Positions 7,264 to 16,405 of a stretch of 64,000 nucleotides of DNA are shown here, in pieces. The notes beneath the pieces are model-generated. The model worked only from the letters and a program-made list of their open reading frames with translations. It had not been told where the DNA came from and searched no databases. A program made the translations under genes and the position numbers. Numbering within the stretch: the first letter of the stretch is position 1; each line of letters begins with the position of its first letter. Source of the DNA: Roseococcus pinisoli (GTDB taxonomy: Bacteria; Pseudomonadota; Alphaproteobacteria; Acetobacterales; Acetobacteraceae); NCBI RefSeq assembly GCF_018413645.1, contig NZ_JAHCDA010000001.1, positions 1,302,001-1,366,000 on the forward strand. Reading direction: 5' to 3'.

Positions 7264-7980
7264 ATGCGCCCATCCGGCCGCGCCGCCGAGGCCCTTCGCC
7301 CCATCTCGATCGAGACGGGCATCGCCAAGCACGCCGAGGGCTCCTGCCTCATCCGCATGGGCAATACGGAAGTGCTGTGCGCCGCCAGCGTGGAGGGCCG
7401 CGTGCCGCCCTTCATGCGCAACCAGGGCCTGGGCTGGGTCACGGCCGAATACGGCATGCTGCCCCGCGCCACCCATACCCGCGGCGACCGCGAGGCGGCC
7501 CGCGGCAAGCAGTCCGGCCGGACGCAGGAGATCCAGCGCCTGATCGGCCGCAGCCTGCGCGCCGTGACCGACCGCAAGGCGATGGGCGAGATGACCATCA
7601 CGCTGGACTGCGACGTGATCAACGCCGATGCCGGCACGCGCTGCGCGGCCATCACCGGCGCCTGGGTGGCGCTGCGGCTGGCCTTCCAGCATTGCGTGAA
7701 CAACAACATCATGAAGGCGATCCCGCTCACGGACCACGTGGCTGCGATCTCCTGCGGCATCGTCAATGGCGATGCGATCCTCGACCTCGATTATGCCGAG
7801 GACAGCGCCGCCGGGGCCGATGCGAATTTCGTGCTGACCGGCGCGGGCAACCTCGTCGAGGTGCAGGCGACGGCCGAGGGCGCGCCCTTCAGCGAGGCGC
7901 AGTTCCTGGCGATGCTCGACCTGGCGCGCGACGGCGTGGCCGCGCTGGTGGCGAAGCAGAAGGAAGCGGTGGGCCTGTGA
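7264..7980 (+). CDS. rph: Ribonuclease PH
   Basis: A phosphorolytic 3'-5' exoribonuclease that trims tRNA 3' ends. The 238 residues match the family. The start [20 protein letters not shown], the block [33 protein letters not shown] (split here only for description) with its phosphate-binding Arg residues, and [21 protein letters not shown] are diagnostic. The ATG at 7264 is the conserved start; the open frame begins at 7156. The stop overlaps the GTG of rdgB as GTGA, so the two are translationally coupled, a common pairing in Alphaproteobacteria. Confidence 0.96.
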   Translation: MRPSGRAAEALRPISIETGIAKHAEGSCLIRMGNTEVLCAASVEGRVPPFMRNQGLGWVTAEYGMLPRATHTRGDREAARGKQSGRTQEIQRLIGRSLRAVTDRKAMGEMTITLDCDVINADAGTRCAAITGAWVALRLAFQHCVNNNIMKAIPLTDHVAAISCGIVNGDAILDLDYAEDSAAGADANFVLTGAGNLVEVQATAEGAPFSEAQFLAMLDLARDGVAALVAKQKEAVGL

Positions 7981-8579
7981 CGGCAAGGCACCTGCAGCCC
8001 GGGCAACTCGTCCTGGCGAGCCACAATGCCGGCAAGCTGCGCGAGTTCGGCGCGCTGCTGGCGCCCCATGGGCTGGAGCTGGTCTCGGCCGGCGCGCTCG
8101 GCCTGCCGGAGCCGGAGGAGACGGGCGACACCTTCATCGCCAATGCCACCATCAAGGCCCTGGCCGCGACGAGGGCGACGGGCCTGCCGGCCCTTTCCGA
8201 CGACAGCGGCATCGAGGTGGCGGCCCTGGGCGGCCGCCCAGGGGTGCGCACGGCGGATTGGGCGATCCAGGCGGATGGCTCGCGCGACTATGCCGCCGCT
8301 ATGGGGCGCGTCGCGGCGGAGGATGGCAGCGCGGATCGGCGCTGCGCCTTCGTGGCCGTGCTGGTCCTGGCCTGGCCGGACGGCCATATCGAATCCTTCG
8401 AGGGTCGGGTGGAGGGGAGCTGGGTCGCGCCGCCGCGCGGCGGGAACGGCTTCGGCTACGACCCGATGTTCGTGCCCGAGGGCGAAAGCCTGACCTTCGG
8501 CGAGATGCTGCCCGAGCAGAAGGCCCGGCACAGCCACCGCGCCCGCGCCTTCGTGGCCCTGCGGTCGGCCTGCCTCTGA
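7977..8579 (+). CDS. rdgB: dITP/XTP pyrophosphatase (RdgB/HAM1 family)
   Basis: Hydrolyses non-canonical purine triphosphates (dITP, ITP, XTP) to monophosphates and so keeps them out of DNA and RNA. About 200 residues. The family motifs are present: [11 protein letters not shown] near the start, [14 protein letters not shown], the [17 protein letters not shown] block with the metal-binding Asp residues, and [14 protein letters not shown]. Translation starts at GTG 7977, overlapping the rph stop. The C-terminus carries the expected SHRARA segment. Confidence 0.95.
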   Translation: MTARHLQPGQLVLASHNAGKLREFGALLAPHGLELVSAGALGLPEPEETGDTFIANATIKALAATRATGLPALSDDSGIEVAALGGRPGVRTADWAIQADGSRDYAAAMGRVAAEDGSADRRCAFVAVLVLAWPDGHIESFEGRVEGSWVAPPRGGNGFGYDPMFVPEGESLTFGEMLPEQKARHSHRARAFVALRSACL

Positions 8580-8652
8580 AAGCCTGCCCGTCCAGGGGGT
8601 GAAGTTTCCGTGAGCTTGCAGCGAGGGCGCGCGGGGCCGCGTTCCTCGATTG

Positions 8653-9861
8653 ATGAAACACAAGCCGCCTCCTGACCCCGAAAGCCGGGTCAAACTCCTT
8701 CTCGCGCGGCGCAACAGGAAGATGGCGACCTCCGCCCACGCCTATGTGCGGGGCAGCACGGTGCGCTTCTACGAATGGCTGGAGACCGCCAGCCGGGCCA
8801 GCGTGCCGGAAGGGCCCGAGATCTGGATCTGCGGCGACTGCCATGCCGGCAATCTCGGCCCCGTTGCCAGCGCCGATGGCGCCGTCGCCATCCAGATCCG
8901 CGACCTCGACCAGACGGTGATCGGCAACCCGGCGCATGACATCATCCGCCTCGGCCTGTCGTTGGCCACGGCGGTCCGTGGCTCGGACCTGCCGGGCGTC
9001 ACCACCGCTCGCATGCTGGAATGCATGATGAACGGCTACGAATCGGCCTTCGAGCCGGAGCTCGTCGGCAATGGCGCGGTGGCCGGCATGCCGGCGGTCA
9101 TCGGCCGCGTGATGCGCGCGGCGAGCCACCGTTCCTGGAGGCAGCTCGCGGAGGAGCGCATCGAGGGCGTGAAGCCGGAAATCCCGCTCGGGCGCCGTTT
9201 CCTTCCGCTCGCTGCCGAGGAGCGCGCGGCGGTGGCCGAGCTCTTCGCCGAGCCCACCCTCCAGAAGCTGGCGACGGTGCTGCGGTCGCGCGAGGACGGC
9301 GCGCCGGTGCGTGTGCTGGACGCCGCCTTCTGGCGGAAGGGCTGCAGCTCGCTGGGGCTGCTGCGGATGGCGGTGCTGGTCGGCGTCGGGAGGGGCAAGG
9401 CGGAGCGCCATTGCCTCATGGACGTGAAGGAGGCGGTGGCCGCCGCGGCGCCGCGCAGTCCCGGCGCCGCCATGCCGCGCGACAATGCGGAGCGCGTGGT
9501 GACCGGCGCCCGCAGCCTCTCGCCCTTCCTGGGCGAGCGCATGCTGCCGGCCCGGCTGCTTGGCCGCTCGGTCTTCGTCCGCGAGCTGCTGCCGCAGGAC
9601 CTGAAGCTGGAGATCGAGCGCCTCACGCAGGCGGAGGCGACGGAGGTCGCGCAGTTCCTGGCTGAGGTGGTGGGGCGCGGCCATGCGCGGCAGATGGACG
9701 CGGCGAACCGGAAGCAATGGCTTGCGGAGCTCCGGCGCAACCGGTCCCGATCGCTCGACGCGCCCTCCTGGCTGTGGCGAAGCGTGGTGGACCTCGTGGC
9801 GACGCATGAGGCGGCCTATCTCGAACATTGCCGCCGATACGCGATGGCCGAGGCCGCTTAG
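8653..9861 (+). CDS. DUF2252 family protein
   Basis: A cytoplasmic protein of about 402 residues belonging to DUF2252. The block WICGDCHAGNLGP followed by RDLDQTVIGNPAHDIIRLGLSL is the conserved core. It resembles the catalytic loop (HGDxxxxN) and metal-binding Asp of aminoglycoside-phosphotransferase-type kinases. Kinase activity is an inference, not an established function. ATG at 8653 is used, with an in-frame TTG just before it. It is monocistronic, with rdgB upstream and the molybdenum hydroxylase operon downstream. Confidence 0.8.
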   Translation: MKHKPPPDPESRVKLLLARRNRKMATSAHAYVRGSTVRFYEWLETASRASVPEGPEIWICGDCHAGNLGPVASADGAVAIQIRDLDQTVIGNPAHDIIRLGLSLATAVRGSDLPGVTTARMLECMMNGYESAFEPELVGNGAVAGMPAVIGRVMRAASHRSWRQLAEERIEGVKPEIPLGRRFLPLAAEERAAVAELFAEPTLQKLATVLRSREDGAPVRVLDAAFWRKGCSSLGLLRMAVLVGVGRGKAERHCLMDVKEAVAAAAPRSPGAAMPRDNAERVVTGARSLSPFLGERMLPARLLGRSVFVRELLPQDLKLEIERLTQAEATEVAQFLAEVVGRGHARQMDAANRKQWLAELRRNRSRSLDAPSWLWRSVVDLVATHEAAYLEHCRRYAMAEAA

Positions 9862-10069
9862 CCGGTCAAAGCCGGGAAGCCGGCATCGAGGCGCGTCGCG
9901 AGGACTTGGGGTGGTCTTGGTAGCCGGCCTCCGGGATTCGGGTTCGGTGAGCGTTATACATGACCGATTATAGCGATGGATCGTGATGATTAGGGGGCTG
10001 TTCTCCCTCTTCTTGCGAGCGTAGCGTTTCATGGCCTGTGCGGCCCCGACACCAGCGGCCGGGGGCCGC

Positions 10070-10087
10070 ATCCCGATCCATCGGGAT
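10070..10087. promoter_or_regulatory. Perfect inverted repeat upstream of the molybdenum hydroxylase operon
   Basis: ATCCCGAT-CC-ATCGGGAT is a perfect 8-base inverted repeat 34 bases before the start at 10121. A second longer-range repeat (GCGGCCCC 10040-10047 with GGGGCCGC 10062-10069) abuts it. The short spacing suggests a dimeric repressor or activator site. The protein that binds it is unknown. Confidence 0.5.
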
Positions 10088-10120
10088 CCGCCGGGACCGG
10101 AAACGAACGCGGAAACAAGA

Positions 10121-10990
10121 ATGACAGAGATCCGATACATCGCCCCCAGCTCGCTCGAAGAGGCCATCGGCGCCTATGCCGCCGCCGCTGGCGCCGCGCG
10201 CATCCTGGCCGGCGGGACCGACCTGCTGGTGCAGATGCGCGCCGGCGTGGTGAGCCCCGGCACCATCATCGACATCAAGAAGATCGCCGAGGCGACCGGC
10301 ATCGAGGAGACGCCCGAAGGCGGCTTCCGCCTCGGCGCCGCCGTCTCCGGCGCGGCGCTGGCCGAGCATCCGCGCTTCGGCCAGGCCTGGCCCGGCGTGC
10401 TGGAGGCGGTGAACCTCATCGGCTCCACCCAGGTGCAGGGGCGCGCGTCGCCCGGCGGCAACCTCTGCAACGGCTCGCCGGCTGGCGACAGCGTGCCCGC
10501 CATGGTCGCGGCCGGCGCGGTCGTCACCCTCCAGGGGCCGAACGGCCGCCGCACGATGCCGGTGGAGGCCTTCCCGGCCGGTCCCGGCCGCACGAACCTG
10601 GCGCCCGGCGAGATTCTGGTCAGCTTCACCCTGCCACCACGCCCGAAGGGCTCGTCGGACGCCTATCTGCGCATGATCCCGCGCACCGAGATGGACATCG
10701 CCGTCGTCGGCGTCGGCGTGAACCTGACGCTTGAGAATGGCACCGTCACCGCCGCCCGGGTTGGCCTGGGCGCCGTGGCGCCGACCGTGCTGCTGGTCGA
10801 GGCGGCGGCGAAGGCGCTGATCGGCTCGAAGCTCGAGGAGGCCGCGCTCGAGGCCGCGGCCGAGGCCTGCCGCGCGGCCTGCAAGCCCATCGACGATAAG
10901 CGCGGGACCATCGTCTACCGCACCAAGGTGGCGGGGGTGCTGCTGAAGCGCACTGTCGCCATCGCCGCCGAACGCGCCGGGAGGAACTGA
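10121..10990 (+). CDS. Molybdenum hydroxylase FAD-binding (medium) subunit, CoxM/CutM type
   Basis: The flavin subunit of a three-subunit xanthine oxidase/CO dehydrogenase-family enzyme, passing electrons from the 2Fe-2S subunit to an acceptor. The 289 residues contain the two FAD-contacting motifs, AGGTDLLVQM near residue 31 and ASPGGNLCNGSPAGD near residue 110. The C-terminal CO-dehydrogenase flavoprotein domain follows. The ATG at 10121 gives the standard N-terminus. The next gene begins 3 bases after the stop, so this is the first gene of an operon. The substrate cannot be read from this subunit. Confidence 0.9.
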   Translation: MTEIRYIAPSSLEEAIGAYAAAAGAARILAGGTDLLVQMRAGVVSPGTIIDIKKIAEATGIEETPEGGFRLGAAVSGAALAEHPRFGQAWPGVLEAVNLIGSTQVQGRASPGGNLCNGSPAGDSVPAMVAAGAVVTLQGPNGRRTMPVEAFPAGPGRTNLAPGEILVSFTLPPRPKGSSDAYLRMIPRTEMDIAVVGVGVNLTLENGTVTAARVGLGAVAPTVLLVEAAAKALIGSKLEEAALEAAAEACRAACKPIDDKRGTIVYRTKVAGVLLKRTVAIAAERAGRN

Positions 10991-10993
10991 TCC

Positions 10994-11473
10994 ATGGCCA
11001 AGATGCATGTCGCCACCACCATCAATGGCGAGCCCGAGGAATTCCTCTGCGAGCCGCATGACAGCATGCTCGACCTGCTGCGTGGGGCGCTGGGCCTGAC
11101 GGGCGCCAAGGAAGGCTGCGGCACCGGCGATTGCGGCGCCTGCTCCATCATGCTGGACGGCCGGCTCGTCTGCTCCTGCCTGATGCTGGCCCCGGAGGCC
11201 GAGGGCAGGAAGATCGACACCATCGAGGGCATGGCGCAGGGCGAGACGCTGCACCCGCTCCAGCAGAAGTTCCTCGAGATGGCGGCGCTCCAGTGCGGCA
11301 TCTGCACGCCTGGCGTGCTCATGGCTTCGCGCGCGCTGCTGGAGCGCAACCCGGACCCGACGGAGACGGAGGTGCGCTTCTGGCTCGCCGGCAACCTCTG
11401 CCGCTGCACCGGCTACGACAAGATCGTCCGCGCCGTTCTCGAAACCGCTGCCGAAATGCGGGGGGCTGCCTGA
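10994..11473 (+). CDS. Molybdenum hydroxylase 2Fe-2S (small) subunit, CoxS/CutS type
   Basis: The 159-residue iron-sulfur subunit. It has a plant-ferredoxin-like cluster site with Cys42, Cys47, Cys50 and Cys62 (CGTGDCGAC), and a C-terminal helical 2Fe-2S site with Cys101, Cys104, Cys136 and Cys138 (CGIC and CRC). Electrons flow from the molybdenum centre through both clusters to FAD. The gene order M-S-L, with a TGATG overlap into the large subunit, shows tight coupling. Confidence 0.93.
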   Translation: MAKMHVATTINGEPEEFLCEPHDSMLDLLRGALGLTGAKEGCGTGDCGACSIMLDGRLVCSCLMLAPEAEGRKIDTIEGMAQGETLHPLQQKFLEMAALQCGICTPGVLMASRALLERNPDPTETEVRFWLAGNLCRCTGYDKIVRAVLETAAEMRGAA

Positions 11474-13707
11474 TGAACGTCATCAACAACAAGTGGATCG
11501 GCAGCCGCACGATCCGCCCCGACGGCGCGGACAAGGTCACGGGCCGTGCCTCCTATTCGGCCGATACCAGCATGCCCGGGATGATCTGGGGCAAGGTGCT
11601 GCGCAGCCCGCATGCGCATGCGCGGATCGTGTCCATCGATACCTCCAGGGCCGAGGCGCATCCCGGCGTGAAGGCGGTGGTGACCGCTAAGGACATCGTG
11701 GAATTCCCGCTCGACAAGTCCGTGATGCTCGGCATCCAGGACATGCGCTGGATGAGCCGCAACGTCCTGGCGCGCGAGAAGGTGCTATTCCACGGGCATC
11801 CTGTCGCGGCCGTCGCCGCCATGTCCGAGCGCATCGCGGCCGAGGCCTGCAAGCTCATCGAGGTCGTCTATGAGGTGCTGCCGCACGTCATCGAGATCGA
11901 GGAGGCGATCAAGCCGGACGCGCCGATCCTGCACGATTTTCTCTCCTTCGAGGGCAAGCCCTCCAACATCGCGGGCAAGCTCGAGCACAAGCTGGGCGAC
12001 GTGGAGGCCGGCTTCGCCAAGGCCGATGTCGTCATCGAGCGTCACTTCAAGACGCGCCCGGTGCACCAGGGCTATATCGAGCCGCATTCCGCCCTGGTCA
12101 GCGTCGTCGACGGCAAGGCGGTGATCTGGAGTTCCAGCCAGGGGCAGTTCATGGTCCGCGCCATGACCTCGCTGCTGACGGGCATCCCGCAGAGCGACAT
12201 CCGCGCCATTCCCGCCGAGATCGGCGGCGGCTTCGGCGGCAAGACCATCATCTACCTGGAGCCGGTCGCGACCATCCTGGCGAAGAAGACCGGCCGTCCC
12301 GTGAAGATGGTCATGACGCGCGACGAGGTGATGCGCGCGACCGGCCCGACCTCCGGCTCCATGAGCACGGTGAAGATCGGCGCGACGAAGGACGGGAAGA
12401 TCGTAGCCGCGCAGGGCACCTTCTACCTTCAGGCCGGCGCGCTGCCCGGTTCGCCCATCCGCGGCGCGGCCGGCTGCGCCTTCGCGCCCTATGACATCCC
12501 GAACGTGCATTCGACGGGCTTCGATGTCGTATCCAACCGCTCCAAGGTCGCGGCCTATCGCGCGCCGGGCGCGCCGATCGGCGCCTATGCGGCCGAATGC
12601 GTGCTGGACGAGGTGGCCGAGGCGCTGGGCATGGACCCGCTGGAGCTGCGCCTGAAGAACGCGGCCCGGCAGGGCACCAAGGCGGCGCATGGCCCGGTCT
12701 TCCCGGTCATCGGCTTCGTTGACACGATCGAGGCCGCGATCGCCCATCCGCACTACAAGACCCCGCTCGGCAAGCTGCAGGGCCGCGGCGTGGCCAGCGG
12801 CTTCTGGTTCAATGCCGGCGGTGAGAGCAGCGCGCAGGTGAACATCACCGAGGACGGCAACGTCGCGGTGACCACGGGCCATCCGGATATCGGCGGCTCG
12901 CGCGCCTCCATCGCCAATATCACGGCGGAGCTGCTGGGCATCGACTACAAGCGCGTCTCCGTGCTGATCGGCGACACGGCGACCATCGGCTATTCCAACC
13001 TGACCGGCGGCAGCCGCGTGCTCTTCGCCTCGGCGATGGTGGTGACGCAGTCGACCGAGAAGGTGATCAAGACGCTGTGCGAGCGTGCGGCGAAGATCTG
13101 GAAGATCGATCCCGAGGCCGTCGTCTGGGAGGATGGCGAGGCCAAGCCGGCCGGCGAGAATGCGGGCAAGTTCCCGGCGCTCAGCCTCGTGGACATCGCG
13201 GCCAAGGCGAGCGAGACGGGCGGGCCGATCGGCGCCGGCGTGCAGCAGAACACCCAGGGCGCCGAGGGCGGCTTCGCGACGCATGTCTGCGACGTCGAGG
13301 TGGATCCGGAGCTCGGGATCGTGCGGGTGCTGCGCTACACCTCCTTCCAGGATGTGGGGCGCGCGGTGCATCCGAGCTACGTCGAGGGCCAGATGCAGGG
13401 CGGCGCGGCCCAGGGCATCGGCTGGGCGCTCAGCGAGGAATACCTCTACGACAAGAACGGCAAGGTCGATAACGCCAGCTTCCTCGACTACCGGATGCCG
13501 GTCTGCTCGGACCTGCCGATGCTCGACGCCGTGATGATCGAGGTGCCGAATCCCAAGCACCCGCAGGGCGTGCGCGGCGTGGGCGAGGTGCCGCTGGTGC
13601 CGCCGCTGGCGGCCGTGGCCAATGCGGTGGCGAATGCGCTGGGCAAGCGGTTCTACAGCCTGCCCATGTCGCCCCCGCGCGTGCTGGAAGTGCTCGACGG
13701 GGCCTGA
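11473..13707 (+). CDS. Molybdenum hydroxylase molybdopterin (large) subunit
   Basis: The 744-residue catalytic subunit. It carries the aldehyde oxidase/xanthine dehydrogenase a/b hammerhead domain at the N-terminus and molybdopterin-binding domains thereafter (GGGFGGKT, QNTQGAEGG, GQMQGGAAQGIGWAL). The active-site loop reads AYRAPGAP (residues 361-368). True CO dehydrogenase has AYxCSFR with a catalytic Cys, so CO oxidation is unlikely; an aldehyde, purine or aromatic substrate is more plausible. Glu705 in GVGEVP is the expected catalytic base. ATG 11473 overlaps the previous stop. No maturation gene (coxD/E/F/G) follows. Confidence 0.9.
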   Translation: MNVINNKWIGSRTIRPDGADKVTGRASYSADTSMPGMIWGKVLRSPHAHARIVSIDTSRAEAHPGVKAVVTAKDIVEFPLDKSVMLGIQDMRWMSRNVLAREKVLFHGHPVAAVAAMSERIAAEACKLIEVVYEVLPHVIEIEEAIKPDAPILHDFLSFEGKPSNIAGKLEHKLGDVEAGFAKADVVIERHFKTRPVHQGYIEPHSALVSVVDGKAVIWSSSQGQFMVRAMTSLLTGIPQSDIRAIPAEIGGGFGGKTIIYLEPVATILAKKTGRPVKMVMTRDEVMRATGPTSGSMSTVKIGATKDGKIVAAQGTFYLQAGALPGSPIRGAAGCAFAPYDIPNVHSTGFDVVSNRSKVAAYRAPGAPIGAYAAECVLDEVAEALGMDPLELRLKNAARQGTKAAHGPVFPVIGFVDTIEAAIAHPHYKTPLGKLQGRGVASGFWFNAGGESSAQVNITEDGNVAVTTGHPDIGGSRASIANITAELLGIDYKRVSVLIGDTATIGYSNLTGGSRVLFASAMVVTQSTEKVIKTLCERAAKIWKIDPEAVVWEDGEAKPAGENAGKFPALSLVDIAAKASETGGPIGAGVQQNTQGAEGGFATHVCDVEVDPELGIVRVLRYTSFQDVGRAVHPSYVEGQMQGGAAQGIGWALSEEYLYDKNGKVDNASFLDYRMPVCSDLPMLDAVMIEVPNPKHPQGVRGVGEVPLVPPLAAVANAVANALGKRFYSLPMSPPRVLEVLDGA

Positions 13708-13747
13708 TTCCCGGGTTCCAGGGGCCTCCCGGCCTTTGGGTGGGGTG

Positions 13748-13768
13748 GCGGGGGACAAGGTCCCCCGC
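13748..13768 (+). terminator. Hairpin after the molybdenum hydroxylase operon
   Basis: GCGGGGGAC-AAG-GTCCCCCGC is a perfect 9-base-pair stem between the operon and the next gene. The T-tract is short (TT), so termination may be partial. Confidence 0.55.
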
Positions 13769-13804
13769 TTGGGCCACGGGCCGAAGCCTGCTACTGCGCC
13801 GAAT

Positions 13805-14827
13805 ATGCGCGCCCTTCAGCTTCTGGCCGACCGTGACCTCCGCCTCATGGACATCGATCCGCCGCCGCCGCCCGGCCCCGGCGAGGTCCAGATCGCCATG
13901 CGGGCGGTGGCCCTCAACCACATTGACGTCTGGGGCTGGCGCGGCATGGCCTTCGCCAAGCGGACGCTGCCGATCAGCGTCGGCGCCGAGGGCGTGGGCG
14001 ATGTCGCGGCCATCGGCCCCGGCGTCACCGGCTTCACCCAGGGCCAGATGGTGGTGCCCTATGGCGGGCTGACCTGCGGCCAGTGCAAGGCCTGTCGAGC
14101 CGGCCGCGACAATCTCTGCGAGAACGTCGCCGGCGTCCGCGGCTTCCATGTCGACGGCTTCGCGCGCGGCCTCATCAACGTTCCGGCGCGCCAGGTCGTG
14201 GCGTCGCCGCCGGGCGTCGCCGTCGAGGACGCGGCCTGCGCCGGCATCACCTTCTCCACCGTGCAGCACATGCTGTTCGACAATGCCCGGCTGGAGCCGG
14301 GCGAGACGGTCCTGGTCCATGCCGCGGGCTCGGGCATCGGGACGATCGCGGTGCGCATGGCCAAGGCCATCGGCTGCACGGTGATCGGCACGGTCGGCAG
14401 CGAGGCGAAGGCGGAGAAGGCCCGGGCGCTCGGCGTTGACCATGTGGTCAACTACACGACGGACCGCTTCGAGAGCATCTGCCGCCGCGTCACGGGCAAG
14501 CGGGGCGTGGACGTGGTCTTCGAGCATGTCGGCGCCGCCACCTGGGCCGGCTCGCTGCTTTCGATGAGCATGGGCGGGCGGCTGGTCACCTGCGGCAGCA
14601 CCAGCGGCGTCTCGGCCGAGACCAACCTGATGATGATCTTCCAGCGCCAGCTGAAGATCCAGGGCAGCTTCGGCTCCACCATCCGCAATATCGGCGAGGG
14701 GCTCGAGAAGATGGCCCAGGGCATCCGGCCCGTGATCGACACGGTGCTGAGCGCCGACCGCTTCGCGGAAGGCCTGGCGAGGCTCGAGGCACGCGACGTC
14801 TTCGGGAAGATCGTCATCAAGCTGTGA
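13805..14827 (+). CDS. Zinc-type alcohol dehydrogenase / quinone oxidoreductase family
   Basis: A medium-chain dehydrogenase/reductase of 340 residues. An N-terminal GroES-like domain carries the structural zinc loop GLTCGQCKACRAGRDNLCEN. It is followed by a Rossmann domain with VHAAGSGIGTIAVRMAKAIG. It begins at the ATG at 13805. The stop overlaps the GTG of the lipid A acyltransferase gene. In rhizobia an ADH gene (adh2XL) directly precedes lpxXL in the acpXL operon for very-long-chain fatty acid addition to lipid A, and this pair resembles that arrangement. The substrate is not known. Confidence 0.85.
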   Translation: MRALQLLADRDLRLMDIDPPPPPGPGEVQIAMRAVALNHIDVWGWRGMAFAKRTLPISVGAEGVGDVAAIGPGVTGFTQGQMVVPYGGLTCGQCKACRAGRDNLCENVAGVRGFHVDGFARGLINVPARQVVASPPGVAVEDAACAGITFSTVQHMLFDNARLEPGETVLVHAAGSGIGTIAVRMAKAIGCTVIGTVGSEAKAEKARALGVDHVVNYTTDRFESICRRVTGKRGVDVVFEHVGAATWAGSLLSMSMGGRLVTCGSTSGVSAETNLMMIFQRQLKIQGSFGSTIRNIGEGLEKMAQGIRPVIDTVLSADRFAEGLARLEARDVFGKIVIKL

Positions 14828-15708
14828 AGCGGCTGCAGAAACTCGGGGAATGGGCGGTGGCGGTGCTGGCGCGCGGTGCCTTCGGGCTGCTGCGCGTGCT
14901 GGGGCCGGACCGCGCCTCGAACCTCGGTGCCTGGATCACGCCGAAGCTGGGCGTGCTCACGCGCAACCATCGCCACACGATGGAGAACCTGCGCCTCGCC
15001 TTCCCCGAGAAGACCGAGGCGGAGCGGCAGGCCATCGCGCGGGAAGCCTGGGCCAATCTCGGCCGCACGGTCTGCGAATACCCGCATCTCGAGGCGCTGC
15101 TCGACATCGAGGGCGGCCGCGTGGAGGCCGACGAGGCCACCTGGGCAAGGTTCGAGGCGCTGAAGGTCTCCGGCAAACCTGCCCTGGTCTTCGCCGCGCA
15201 TCTCGGCAACTGGGAGCTGCCGGCGGTGGCGGCCTTCAAGCTCGGCCAGCCGGCGGCGATCCTCTACCGCACGCCGAACAACCCCTACATCGCGGCGGAT
15301 ATCATCGCGATGCGGGAGCCGATCATGGGCAAGCTGATCGCGGCGGGGATGACGGCGCCCATCCGCATGGCGGAGGCGCTGGACCAGGGGCTGACGCTCG
15401 GCATGCTGGTCGATCAGCGCTTCGGCCGCGGCCCCAGGGTGCCCTTCTTCGGCCATCCGGTGGCGGCCAATCCCTTCCTCGCGCGGCTGGCGAAGCGCTT
15501 CGATGCGCCGGTCCATGGGCTGCGCGCCATCCGCCTGCCGGGCAACCGCTTCCGGCTGGAATTCACCGAGGCGCTGGAGCTCCCCCGCGACGCCCGCGGG
15601 CAGGTCGACGTGGAGGCCGGCACCGCGCTGGTGAACGGCATCATCGAGGGCTGGGTGCGGGAGCATCCGGGCCAATGGCTGTGGATGCATCGCCGCTGGC
15701 GGGTATGA
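14824..15708 (+). CDS. Lipid A biosynthesis acyltransferase (LpxL/HtrB family)
   Basis: A 294-residue inner-membrane acyltransferase that adds a secondary acyl chain to Kdo2-lipid A precursors. The H-X4-E catalytic motif is AAHLGNWE near residue 122. The family block MLVDQRFGRGPRVPFFG follows near residue 200, and the C-terminus ends WLWMHRRW. An N-terminal hydrophobic segment (AVAVLARGAFGLLRVLG) anchors it. The start is GTG 14824, overlapping the ADH stop (GTGA). Whether it uses ordinary or very long acyl chains is open; the ADH partner hints at the LpxXL type. Confidence 0.9.
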   Translation: MKRLQKLGEWAVAVLARGAFGLLRVLGPDRASNLGAWITPKLGVLTRNHRHTMENLRLAFPEKTEAERQAIAREAWANLGRTVCEYPHLEALLDIEGGRVEADEATWARFEALKVSGKPALVFAAHLGNWELPAVAAFKLGQPAAILYRTPNNPYIAADIIAMREPIMGKLIAAGMTAPIRMAEALDQGLTLGMLVDQRFGRGPRVPFFGHPVAANPFLARLAKRFDAPVHGLRAIRLPGNRFRLEFTEALELPRDARGQVDVEAGTALVNGIIEGWVREHPGQWLWMHRRWRV

Positions 15709-15751
15709 GCGCGGGCTCCGGTCCGCGCTGACCGGGCTCTCGCGAGGCGAG

Positions 15752-15767
15752 GGGGCCTCCTGGCCCC
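15752..15767. terminator. Weak hairpin between convergent genes
   Basis: GGGGCC-TCCT-GGCCCC lies between the acyltransferase and exoD stops. It is a short GC stem without a clear T-tract. Confidence 0.4.
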
Positions 15768-15769
15768 GT

Positions 15770-16405
15770 TCAGAAGATCCAGCCGAGCGCCCGGACGCCC
15801 ATCCAGACGAGCGCGCCCAGCACGCAGGTGGCGAAGATGCAGCCCAGCGTCGTCAGCACGACGCCGATGCCGACCACGCGGCTATCCGCCTCCACGACGC
15901 CCAGCGCCATGACGATGGTGCCGAAGGCGGGCGGGCCATTGGTGCCGGGACCGGGAAGGATGAGCATCAGGGCGCTGTAGACGGTGAGCCAGCCCACCAG
16001 ACGATCGCCGATCGGGCCGACGAAGAAGCCGTCGCGCGGCTTCACGAAGCGCTCGATGGGCTTGAGCCAGCGGGACGAGGCGCCGGCGAGGCGCAGCAGG
16101 TCCTCGCGCTTGATGGACTGGCGGGCGATGAAGCGCGGCAGCTTCGGCTCGCGGCGGCCCATGCCCATCTGGGCGCCCAGGATCAGCATGGGAATGCCGA
16201 AGACGGAGGCCATGCCGGGCAGGAGAGAAGGCAGGCAGAGCAGCAGGATCAGCAGGCCGAAGGCGCGGTCGCCGAAGGCCTCCGCCATCTCGCCGAGCGT
16301 GATGCGGGCACCGGGAAACTGAGCCGCCACATCGGTGACGATGCGGGAGATGGGCGCGAGATGTTCGTCGTGCGGTTCCGTCGGAGTATGGGCAGCGCCG
16401 TCCAA
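15770..16405 (-). CDS. exoD: ExoD-family exopolysaccharide synthesis protein
   Basis: An integral membrane protein of 211 residues in the ExoD family, named for a Sinorhizobium locus affecting exopolysaccharide and alkaline tolerance. The biochemical role is not established. The N-terminus reads ITLGEMAEAFGDRAFGLLILLL. A run of hydrophobic segments follows (about residues 45-85, 130-165 and 175-211), with the LPSLLPGMASVFGIPMLILG stretch typical of the family. The start is a TTG at 16405 with AAGGA about nine bases upstream. Confidence 0.85.
   Translation of the reverse strand: MDGAAHTPTEPHDEHLAPISRIVTDVAAQFPGARITLGEMAEAFGDRAFGLLILLLCLPSLLPGMASVFGIPMLILGAQMGMGRREPKLPRFIARQSIKREDLLRLAGASSRWLKPIERFVKPRDGFFVGPIGDRLVGWLTVYSALMLILPGPGTNGPPAFGTIVMALGVVEADSRVVGIGVVLTTLGCIFATCVLGALVWMGVRALGWIF

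Noticed and set aside
11473-13707. Annotation of the large subunit as carbon monoxide dehydrogenase CoxL
   Set aside because: The active-site loop AYRAPGAP lacks the Cys of form I CO dehydrogenase.
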